A DNA stretch of 64,000 nt from Alopecurus myosuroides (lineage: Eukaryota; Streptophyta; Magnoliopsida; Poales; Poaceae), in assembly GCA_028641055.1 (NCBI GenBank), contig CM054057.1:400070541-400134540 (forward strand), given 5' to 3'. The translations under genes were made by a program, and so were the position numbers. The notes beneath the pieces were generated by a model. That model made no database searches, was not told where the DNA came from, and saw nothing but the letters and a program-made list of their open reading frames with translations. Of the stretch, positions 21,096 to 31,600 are shown piece by piece (position 1 is the first letter of the stretch; the number at the start of each line of letters is the position of its first letter).

Positions 21096-24000
21096 TCATG
21101 TGGAGGAGGCAGTGTTGTCGGTGCCGGCATTGGCTGCTGCATCTTCTGTGGTGGCCCTGGCTGCCGCATCCTCCTCGGCGCTGGCATGGGTGGCATCCGC
21201 ATACGACTGGATGGTGGCGGACTCGTTCATCTCGACGTCCTGCTCGGTGGCTGCCGGGTCAGAAGTGGCCGTGGCCACCGAGATGGGCCCTGCAGCAGAA
21301 GAAGAGCCGGAGGCCTGGCCAGGGGGGCGGATCGTGTCGTCAAGAGCGGCTCCTGAAGAGGTACCGAAATCGAGTGGGGCGGTGTCGATGTGCTCGGCCT
21401 CCTCATCGCTACTCGAGACGGCCGTGCCCTTCCCCTTCCCGGCCTTGCTCCTGGGGGAATCGAAGAAACCCGACTCCAGATCGGAGTCTGTCTCCTCATC
21501 TTCCTCCTCCTCGTCCTCCTCCACCTCGGTGTCGGGCTCGGGGGGGGCCGTCGATGTAGATCTCCGTCTCAGCGCACTCCGCCACTTCATACGCGATCAA
21601 TTTGCGCGCGGCTACGCAGTCGGGGTCTGTCTCCCACTTGGAGTTGTTGCGCTTCCCGCGGATGAGTTGCATGTCAAGATTTTCGTACCAGGAGGCGATG
21701 CAAAGAAGCATCAAGTCCGCGCCTGCCCGAGCTCCAGAAGCACGCCATTTCTTCAACTCGGCCTTCACATTCTGTAGCTTGAGTGCGAGGCTCCGGATGG
21801 TTGTTGGCTCAGGATCCTCAGGCCAGAAGAGTTTGTGAAGCTCAAAGCCCACGCGCACGAGATCTCTACCAACGCCGGCTAGGCGTTCGAACTGGCCTCG
21901 CATCACCAGCATACTGTCTTCAATTTCGGCCCTGGTGTCCTCTGGCTCGCCATTCGCAGCACGTGCTGCTTGGGCCTTGGCCAAAGCGGGCACACAGGAA
22001 GAAATAATGGCAGGAAAGATCTCTGGGAAAACAAGTATGAAATTCAGAATCAGAGAAGAAAAGAACCGGGTGGAGGAAGAACCGAGAAGAATTTTGACCG
22101 AGAAGAGAAGGATGCAGAGAAGAGAAAGCTTACTCTTAAGCTCAATGCGCAGCGCCTGCAGCTGGGTTTTCCAGGATTCTTCATTGGATATGTGCTTCTC
22201 CTGGATCCGGCGCAGAGTATCCAGTTGAGTGCAGTACCCAGCATTGGCCTTTCTCAGCGTTTCGCGCTCCTGCTCGAGGGCCTTTATCTTGGCATTAAGG
22301 GTTGTCTCGGCTTTTGCCTTCGCGGCGATGGCTCTATCCCTCTCGTCACCAAGATTGACAGCATCCTGGAGTGCCTCCCGCAGTTGGATTTGCAGTGTCT
22401 CCATCTCGGTAGTGTGTGTGCTTTGCAGAGCTGCAGACTGGCTTATTAGTCGCACCTCCACTTCTTCAGGTTTCACGCAGTCTTGGTGCTCTTCAACGAA
22501 CAATTTATGATCTTCTGCGGAGAGACAGACAAGGTTAGCAGAGAAGCAGAGAAGAAACAGAAACAAGAATGATTCCGAGAAGACGGCTACTCACCTTCTA
22601 ACTTCTTGATGGTGGCCTCGGCGTTCTCCACAAACGCACGGCACTTCTCGTGCTCCTCAGCCAAGTTCTTCAGGTTCTCTGCAGAGTAGGAAAGGTTAGC
22701 GCAAAAGAAAGCAGACGCGGGCGTAAACAAGAAACGCAGTAACCGCATAGCTAAAAGCGTACCTTTCACTTCAGCCAGCTGCTGAGTGCTGTCGTTGGCA
22801 TTCTTGCTCGCAGCCTCCGCAGCTGCCTTTTCCTTCTCCAATGCAGCGATTCGCCTCCTGGCGATAGAGTGATTCCAGAGAAGCACGCGGTATAAGTTGG
22901 TCCGCTTCAGGACGCTATCCTGAGAAGCGAGAAGAAAACAAGTTAGACAGAGCAGAAAAGATTCAACCCGAGTAGGAGGCTACTCGGAGAGTATCCGCCT
23001 ACTCGGCCAGAATCTCGGGGACTGGGTGATGGTAGAGAAGAATGAAGGCGAATAGAAGAGAAGAAAAACGCAACTCGGAGAAGGGCAAGCTGAAACTTAC
23101 TACATAGGATTGCTCGATGTCCTCGGCGTTCTTGCGGTGCAGGAACATCTTGGCAGCGAGAGTGGCGGTGTCGGTGGAGACGGTCATGGGCTTGTATCCC
23201 AGATCCACTTTGTTCCAGTCGACGCGCATATGGTCGATTGCGCCGAGACCAAGGCCGTGCCAGTTGTCCGTGCCAAGAACCTTGCTGTCCCATTTGGCGT
23301 CGATATAGCCAATGGTGTCCAGCACCTGCTCGAGACTTCTGGATTTTATCGTTGGATCTTGGACTCCCCGAGAAGCAATAGTGACGGACTGGTTCTGATT
23401 TGGATCTGGGGGAGGGGAGTTCACGGCTACGGCCTTTCTTCCCCTCAGAAGAGCTAGCTGCTTATCCTTGGGAGAGAAGCCGATGGTGTTTTGATGGCTA
23501 ACCTTAACCATGTAGTCCGGGAAGCAAGGTTGGCCAGCGGCGATGGCGGCGGCAGTGGTCGCAGTGGCAACCAGGCCGGATTCTCGAATCACCAGTGCTC
23601 CACCTGAGGCTGGCGGCGGCATTTGATTCTGATCTCTGGCCCGTTTCTTCGCCTTCTCTTTTTCGGCCCTCTGCTTCTCGGGATCTTCGAGCTTCTTTCC
23701 CTCAGCTCTCGCCTTCGCCTTCTCGGCGGCTTCCTTCTCGGCTGCTTCTTTCTCGGCCTCGGCCTTCTCGGCGGCTTTCTTCTCGGCTGCCTCTTTTTCA
23801 GCCTCGGCCTTCTCGGCAGCTTCTTTCTCGGCTGCTCTTCTTTCAACTTCATCCCTCAGGGCATCTAGGGCCTGCTGCCTGGCAGGATCAGTTGGCGGCG
23901 CCAGGGGCGCACTATCTGGTGCGCCAATCGGCTGGGCGCTACTCGGTGTGGCGCCTGACTGCACGTCGCTCAGTGGGTAGACGTCCGCCATGGTGGCATC

Positions 24001-26196
24001 CGTGGTGGTGGCGTCCTCCACCCGCTGCTCGCCAGCGGGATTCTCTTGTGCGGCAGCCCCGGTGGTGGGCTGCTCTTGCTCTGCGTCTGGCCGCTCGTGG
24101 GTGGCGGTGTCATGCATCTCCTGGTCCTGATCCTCCTCGGCATTGCTGGCCGGAGGAGAAGGCGCTCTGTCCTGATGAGCAGCAGTGTCCCGTGCTGCTG
24201 ACGATGCACGGTTATGCTGTTCTGTTTCTGCTCCTTGGATGTTGGTGGCGTCATCCTCCTCATCGTCGAGATTGATCAGAGGTACTGGTGCTTTGTTGGC
24301 TTGGTCGGGCGCGAGAACGGCGTTCGCGTCCATGGCAGGGCTGCCGAGGAAGAAAGAATCAGAAATTAGAAGGAGATTGGGGAAAACAGCACAGCGCGAG
24401 AGGAGAGACGACCGAGAAGGAAAACTTACGCAGTGGTGGAAGGGAGCTTTCGCCTCGGCTTCTTCGCGACCGCCTTGGTCGGTTTCGTCTTCTCGGCTGG
24501 CTTTTTCCTCTTGGTGGGAGGCTCTTGGGCGTCACTGCCTGTCCGCTTGCGGGTGTTGGGGGCTACGACGGACAGAGGTTTGACGACAAGGACCGCATCG
24601 TCCTCGTTCTCGTCTTCGTCCTCATCCTCGTGCTCATCAGCAACATCATCTGCGGATTCGGGAAAGAAAAGGAGCAAGTCAGAAACAATAATCGGTGGAT
24701 TGGTGTTTTTTGAGAACAAGCAAAGCAAGTGCGCAACTACCTTCAGATTCGTCCTCCGGCCAGTCGCGGAGAGATGATTCGGCCTCGCGTTTCTCTGTTG
24801 TTGGGGAGCGTGGAAGATTGATCTGATCCGCGGCATCGAAGGAGGGCACATCGTCCTCCTCGCGATCGGCAGAGAAGTTGCCATCGAAGCGCTCGCAGCT
24901 TTCAATTTTCTGGCGAGTAAGGATCTGAAAAACATAGAAGGGTCGCAGATTAGCCGGGTATCAGGAAGAAATTCTACTCGGATAGGCGTGCAAACACAAA
25001 GCACACTAAGCCTAGGCAGCTCACTGATTGTTTCTACCCGGATAGGCGTGCAAACACAAAGCATACGAGGCCTAAGCATGATTGTAGAATATCCTACGCG
25101 GAAAGGCGTGCAGGCGCAAAGCACACCAAGCCTAAGAATTGTTCCCGAGTAGGCTACCCGACAAGGCGTGCGAGTGCAAAACACACTAAGCCTAGGTGAT
25201 TCGGCTAAGTATCCTACTCGGTGCAGAACGCAATTGCTACTCGCGGCAAGAAGAAGAATTTTCTACTCGGAAAGCATATGCAGAAACAGAGTAAGGAGGA
25301 CGTACCCGCTCAACCGGCTTCGTGCGGCTATACGGGACGAACCCGTACTGCCAATTGTCGCTGAGGCCTGTCATCAAGATGGCCCTTGCGTGCCCGGGAA
25401 CATCAATGTTGTCGATCTCGATGGTTGTCGTCCTGGTGCAGTCGCGGGGGCCTCCCATGTAGCACATGAGATGGCAGCGCTCCTGCAGAGGCAGCACTCG
25501 GCGCTGAATCCAGCAAGCCACCGGATCATCATTCTTGAGGCCTTGCTCTATCAGCCAGCCTAGCCTCTTCTCTATCTCGATGGCGTTGTCGTCATTGGCG
25601 GGCTTCTCCTTCCAGTTCTTCCCGGTAGGAGCACGGAGGCTCCAGGCGGGAAGGTTGATCCTGTCATTTACCTGGGCTCCTTCGGCGGCGGGGATGTTCT
25701 TGACATAGAAGAACGTCTTCTGCCACAGTCGAACGGAGTCCAGCCCCTTGATACGGGGGTGGTTCGTCCCGGTCCGCTGCACCATCATGGCGCAGCCGGT
25801 GTCGGTTGCGCGGCCGACGCCCGCGCTGTCCTTCTTCCCGACGGTCTGCTGGCGGAGGTGGAAGTACCTCAGCCAGGTTTCCGACGTCGGGTGGATGCCG
25901 AGGAAAGCCTCGCACACCACGGCGTGGTAGGCGAGGAAGACGACGGCGTTCGGCGGCAGATGATGCATCTGAAGGCCGAAATGGTCAAGAAACTTACGGA
26001 GGAACTCGGAGGCCGGCAGTCCGAAGCCGCGCTCGAAGTGCGACATGAAGACGACGCGCTCACCCTCCCGCGGAGTTGGCACGACTTCATTGTCAGGCGC
26101 CCGGCACTCCACGCCGGGAGGAACTCGCCTGGTATTAACGAGCCAGGCGAAATCCTCACTGGTAACGATTGAGCCCGCCCAGCCGGCTTTGGCCAT
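21096..26196 (-). pseudogene. antisense spliced gene of C2 with one frameshift
   Basis: Eight exons fit GT/AG borders: 26196-25306, 24924-24741, 24649-24430, 24340-23101, 22919-22763, 22678-22595, 22514-22134 and 22020-21096. Exon 1 (about 297 residues, MAKAGWAGSIVTSEDFAWLV) is the same domain type as in C1 but widely diverged. Exons 2 and 3 are acidic, then Lys-rich (possible nuclear signal). Exon 4 holds an Ala/Glu/Lys heptad-like stretch (near 23690-23850), and exons 5 to 7 look like coiled coil. The last exon has a run of eight C (minus strand, 21547-21540). Removing one C would join the upstream frame to the acidic tail (EPDTEVEEDEEEEDEE), so a +1 slip is likely. Function is unknown; a DNA- or RNA-binding accessory role is inference. 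Confidence 0.72.
24974..25196. repeat. four ~60-bp tandem repeats in intron 1 of the C2 antisense gene
   Basis: Units start near 24974, 25034, 25093 and 25153. Each holds CTACxCGG, then AGGCGTGC, GCAAAGCACAC and AAGCCTA. A partial fifth start lies near 25212. Confidence 0.8.
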
Positions 26197-26901
26197 TGTT
26201 GCAAGCAGGAGGAGTGGAAGAAATTGGACGGAGTTGGTTGGGCGAATTGAGTCCGCGGCGGCGCGAAAGCTTGCGCGGCGGCGGAGAGCTCGGTGGCGGA
26301 GGAAAGCAGAGGACGAAAGAGGAATAGTGCAAGGGAAGGGGAAAAGGAAGTTACCGGCGGGGGTATTTATACCCTCTCCGCGATTTTACCGTTACCATCG
26401 GCGTAGTGGGATCAATCGTGGCCATGATTGTTGTGTGGTGGGGCCTGTGGCCGAATAGAAACGCACGTAAGCGCGGAACGCGCGCGTAACGGCCACAGTA
26501 GATCCCACGATCAGATCGTGGCCTATTATTACGATTGATGGGACATAACGAGCCGGTGGGCCCGCCCCGTGAAAACTGGGCGCGTGGCACGATGTGTCGT
26601 GGGCAGCGAAGCGACATGGTCGTGGATGCTTGACACGCGTCCGGTTGCGGCACGGACGGCTGGATGGTGCTCTGCGCTGCAGAGATGCCAAAGGAGAAAT
26701 TCTCTAAGTCTTTTTACTCGGTTGCCGAATAGAAGGCTGGTGTTACTCGGAAGACACAAGACTCAAGGTACTTTTCAGAATTCTACTCGGAGGCTTTTTA
26801 CTCGGCATCTTGAGGTTCAAGGGCTACGAGGCAAAAATTGGTTTTAAGCTGGCAGAGCCTAGTGAACGAGTTCGCAAGACTCAACCAGCTTCGGGGACTG
26901 C
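26197..26901. other. C2 segment between antisense gene start and 3' LTR
   Basis: Likely promoter and 5' region of the antisense gene, rich in TACTCGG words (near 26716, 26745, 26787, 26802). It ends TTCGGGGACTGC, the presumed polypurine-tract flank of the LTR. No credible gene. Confidence 0.55.
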
Positions 26902-27799
26902 TGTCGGGGGGTTACCCCCGAGTAGGGTAAAGGCAAGTGGTAAAGGCGGCTTACGAAAGAGAGGTTTGGTCGAGTAGCCGACTACCTGGTACTCGCTACC
27001 CGGTCGACTGCTACTCGGTCTCACCTCAAGATGACCAGAAGGAGATATCAATCAAGTTCTATCCTTTCGAGTAGAAGAGTTGGCCCGAGTACAATTGGCG
27101 GGAACCTACTCGGGCCAGAAAGTCAAAGGAGCCGTTCTGACACAGGATCCCGCGTATCCTGGGTCCGTACTTGGCAGCATTCGAACTACTGTTCATCTGG
27201 GACCGGTCTGCCTGACAGTGACAGCATGGAAGCAGGCCGTGGCAGGATAAGGGGGGCCTACTCTGTGCCTAGGTACAGTGATACCAGTCTGTCCCCTAGT
27301 TTTGCCCAACGACTTTCCAGATGAAGCCAAGGTTAGGAACCAAACCTGTCAGCGGGAACCCGGAAGAAGGACGGTGTGCACACTATGTCGACACTTGTCC
27401 ATGTTTGGACGTATCCGGCTGGGCACCAGGTATATAAGGTGCCCCGCCGCCTCCTGCGCGAGGCATGCTCATATCGATCGCACACTGGGCCACGCATAAA
27501 CCCTAAAACCCTAAGTTCTTGACCTAGCTCTACTCGGAGAGAGGGGAGTGGCTACTCGGTAGCGATATCATTTGTACTGTGGCTACTCGGAGAAACATCA
27601 TTATACATACAGAGAGGCAGGAGTAGGGGCTTTACCTCCTCAGGAGGGCCCTGAACCTGGGTAGATCGTGTTGTTTGCAGTGTGTTGTTCTTACCTCACG
27701 CGGCTACTCGTCGCGTGATCCCTCCCTGGACACCTCCAGCGTCCTTCGTCCCCACATCTTTAGCCATCCCATGGCATCTGCCGTGACACCACCACGACA
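26902..27799 (+). repeat. 3' LTR of C2 (898 bp)
   Basis: It starts TGTCGGGGGGTTACCCCCGA, which holds a small palindrome, and ends CACCACCACGACA. The TATA box is at 27431-27437, followed by a transcribed part with AAACCCTAAAACCCTAAG. The ends match those of the C1 LTR. Confidence 0.88.
27431..27437 (+). promoter_or_regulatory. TATA box of LTR C2
   Basis: TATATAA, about 530 bases into the LTR, just ahead of a GC-rich start region. Confidence 0.65.
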
Positions 27800-28130
27800 C
27801 CAAGTGCATGATTCTTTTTTTTGAAAATTTCAAATTGTTGGTGGTGTTTGAAATTTGAATTTGAATTGAGATTAGGGTTTTAATAAAAGGGAATTTTTTT
27901 TGATTAACCAAACCAACTGAATAATTCAGATCCAAAACTATTAAAAAAACAATTTGAGTTGTTTGGTTTGCAATTTTCATTGGAACTTTGGGCATGTTTA
28001 AAAGTTTAAATTGGTTTGAACTTTTTAAGTTGTTTTGAAAACAAGATGCAATGCATAGGATGCATGTGATGCGAAGCAAAAAGAAAAACAACCAACTTTC
28101 TAACTTATGGCAAACACCCCAGGTGTTACA
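27800..28130 (-). repeat. 3' LTR fragment of A2
   Basis: It is nearly identical to 32405-32732, the start of the 5' LTR on the minus strand (TGTAACACCTGGGG). It is truncated on its far side by the C2 insertion; the rest should lie left of C2, outside the window. Confidence 0.9.
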
Positions 28131-28612
28131 GACGACACCACTAACAAGGGATTGCGCCCTCGCAATCCACCCACTAACCCGGGAGGGGAAAGAAGTTCGA
28201 CTATCGATTCTTCATGCTTCCAGTTGATCTCCTCGATACCACTAACAAGGGCTTCTCGACACCACTAACAAGATATTCTTGCTCGGGTTGATGACGATGT
28301 TCTTCCACCAGGAATCTTCCGATGATCGAACCTATTAGGTTAAAGGCTCAGAAAACGTCCACCCACGTAGGATCCTAACACTTTGAAAATAGACAAGAGG
28401 GGAGAATCCAAAACAAATAAGATGGGAGGGGAAATAGAATAGAGATAAGGAGAAAACAAGAATCCTATTGAGATGTTTCCAAAACAGGTTTTGCACAAAT
28501 AGTTTTTGACACTCTAGAAACACGACCGTTAGCGAGGTTATCCTACAGGCTTTGCGGACCCGTTGCTTCGATAACCATTCGTATCGAAACAATATCGGGA
28601 ATCGGAAACCAT
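28131..28612 (-). other. 482-bp non-coding interior of A2
   Basis: It holds three copies of ACCACTAACAAG (near 28138, 28237, 28263) and a perfect hairpin, GGATTGCG / CGCAATCC with a 4-base loop (28149-28168). No open frame of interest. The primer-site side resembles the A1 leader (GTAGGATCC near the start). Confidence 0.75.
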
Positions 28613-28624
28613 GCTCTGATACCA
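28613..28624 (-). other. primer-binding site of A2
   Basis: The complement is TGGTATCAGAGC (initiator tRNA-Met), two bases from the LTR end. Confidence 0.93.
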
Positions 28625-28626
28625 TT

Positions 28627-31600
28627 TGTGACGCCCCGAGATCGGGCACTATGCAGATTTCGGCATTTCCACCCAAATCCGCATAATAACCGATTTCAGG
28701 TTGCCATTTATGATAACATTACAACAGTTCACGAATATTCCGCAACAACAACAGAAGAGATATATACAAGACGACTCAAACGAGTCAAGAATACAACTGA
28801 TACAATACAAAGATCCAAATAACAGCGGAAGAAGCAACATAGTGTCCGACTACGGACAAGATACAAATTGGACTAAGAGTCCTGAAGATAACCGATGGCG
28901 AACAATCCCTGCCCAGGCCAAGCCGGAGGGATTCCCAAGCTAACGTCGTCAGACTTCAAACTTGTTGACTACAATGTGGAATATGCAGCCACGAAAAGGA
29001 TTCGTGGGTCAGTACTATTAAGTACTGGCAAGTGGATAAACCATACTCACAAGATACCAGCGTAACCAATCATCACAAGATACAAATACTTTGGGTACAA
29101 CGGAAGGAAGGGATTATTGCAAAGAAGCGGCAGCGGGCAGCACTAACAACTAAAGAGACGCGCTACAACTTCCGGCTAATAGAAAGGGATAAGAGAGCGT
29201 ATCAGAACCAACTACAACTACTCACCAAACAATACCCATCCAGTGTTACCCCCTACTAAGGAAGCAACCCAAGGAAACTCACACTGTTGATTAAGGTGAC
29301 ATTCATTTTTATGGTGGAGGTAATCTATATTACTAGTCAAGTTATCATCGTTAAGCGTAAGTTGTCTGAGTACTTGTTAGCCAGCACTTTCACCAAGTCA
29401 TCCATAACCGCGGACAACACGGCTTCTCGAGAAGATTAACCCTGCAGGGATGCACCAATTTGGCCGTACACGTAAGAATGACCCGCCAGATGGAAATGCA
29501 CTTCCACCAAGCGAGGCAATCAACACAACCCAACTCTTCTTCGCATCAAGCCCAAAGAACCACGTGTTGTGCGTGCGCGGCTAATCAAGCCCCCACGAAG
29601 AAAAGGGGGACCCTCATAGCACTCTAAGACCACGCCGCCCTAAATGCTGACTACAAAAGTTCCACCCTGGCGCCAAGGGTTCGCACCTGCATATGCATGC
29701 ATCAAATGGAAAGCCCGAACTAAGTGTGGCGATTTGGACGAGATGCGAATCGAATCAGAATTGCGGGGGGCGCCCATACACGCTTCCCACATGCGGTTAG
29801 TGAGCTCATCATGGATCGGAGGACAAGACCCTTTTCCTAATTAAGTTCGACACTAGTAGGCCTCAAAACCACACCGGGCCTCCTGCCGGTGCCTTATCAT
29901 CAAATTATTATTACCCAAAACATTAACATGTTGTTGATTAAGTTGAAACCCAACTATCAAACTAAACAGGTGATGAGACGGACAACAAGACTTGAGCGCA
30001 AACAACACTAAGCATGCAACTACGACACGAGGGCCAACAAGGTAAACAAACAACAGTTAATAGGAAGTGGAAGGAAGGCTATATCATGGTTGCAAGGTAA
30101 ACATGTGATGGGATCGGAACACAAGCATCAAAAATACTAGGCTAGCATAAAGACAACGGAAAGAATCGGTAACAAGTGAGGAAAGGCAACATAGGTAGCA
30201 AGTGAGTATACTTGCCTGAGATCCAGCAAGTAGAGGTACATCCGAACTTGTCGTTGCTCACATCATCTCAACGTCCTATCCGCGAAGAAGCAACGAACTA
30301 GAACAAACACCGGATGCAACAATTACTTCTATGGCAAAAGATCCAGCATGATCAAGATATGGATGCATGACAAGTTTAAGGATGCATGAAAGATAAACTA
30401 GTTGACATGGTAAACATATTTAAATGGGCCCATATGCAACTTTGATTGCATATGGAAAAGCCCATGAATTAATGTTGAATTAAATGATCTACAAATAACC
30501 ATCATGTGAAAGTTGATTAGAATGATGCATGGATGATGAAAACAATAAGAAAACAACAATAGCTTCAGTTTGATATGTTGTTTACCAAGTTTGGAATTTT
30601 ATTTATTAAGTTATGAACTTTGGCATTTTAAATGATTTAATCAAACATTTGTTGTTTTCACCAATTTTAAATGTTCAAAACAGATAACAAAATTTATATT
30701 TGGAAAGAACACAAAATTTTAGATGGAATGCATATTTCATTTGTTGAATTTGGATTTTAGATGAGCAAGTTATTAAATTGACAATTTTAAGTGCACTAAA
30801 TAAGAAATAGTTGTTTTCAGCAATTTAAATTATTCAAAACAGAAAACAAAGTTGATATTTGGAAAGCTTATTCAATTTTGCATGGAAAACATATTTTACA
30901 TGTTGGAATTGGATTTGAATTGCCCAAGTTATGAATTTTGCAATTTAAAAGGTTTAATTAAGGCATTGAATTATTGCACCACTTTTAATTAGGAAAACAG
31001 TAAACAAATTGTATTGAAAAGGTTGAAAACATGTATAAAATGTTTCAATGAACATTTTGAGCTATTAAACATAATTTTTGAGTTATTATTGAATTTATTA
31101 TGCAATTTTTCATAACCATTTTTATTCTGCCCTTTTTAGTAAACAGAGGGAAACATGTTCAAATTTAATTCAATTTTGACCAAATAAAATACCACTGTGT
31201 AGAGTTTGTTAAGACAAATTTTTAGAGCCCAAGTTTGCTCAATTTGGGTGAACACAACTCAAGTTATGAAATTCCAAAGTTTCAAATTTTTATTGCATTT
31301 TCTGAGTTTAATTATTTAGTGCAAAAATTATTACACAAAGAGCACAAGATTCTGAACCCATAGCAATTTGAATCGTTGAAATTGGATCAATATTAAATTT
31401 GTTATTGATTTTACAATTAAGGGTTCAGATCTGTTTTTCTGGAATTCGAGAAATAAAAGAAAAAGGCTGAGAAAAAGGAGGTGGCTTTGCGCCGGGGGGG
31501 GGATCGAACCCTTGACCTTTCGCTGAGATACAGGGAACAGAGCCACCAGGCTATCGATCGGTTTTGTTAGGTACAGAGTGTGTAGGGTTTTGAGGTAACC

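Larger units (their letters stand above)
17129..27799 (+). mobile_element. Tat-type Ty3/Gypsy element C2, 3' part
   Basis: Its left part lies beyond the window because C1 split it within RT. The visible part reads RT end, RNase H, second RNase H, minisatellite, integrase, spacer, antisense spliced gene, polypurine-like tract and 898-bp 3' LTR. It is inserted in the 3' LTR of A2: the five bases after the LTR, CCAAG (27800-27804), continue exactly into family-A LTR sequence that is also present at 32405. Confidence 0.9.

Noticed and set aside
21100..21777. 225-codon plus-strand frame
   Set aside because: Shadow of the last exon of the C2 antisense gene; low-complexity Ser/Ala product.
23595..24275. 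226-codon plus-strand frame
   Set aside because: Shadow of exon 4 of the C2 antisense gene; Arg/Ser/Leu-rich, no domain.
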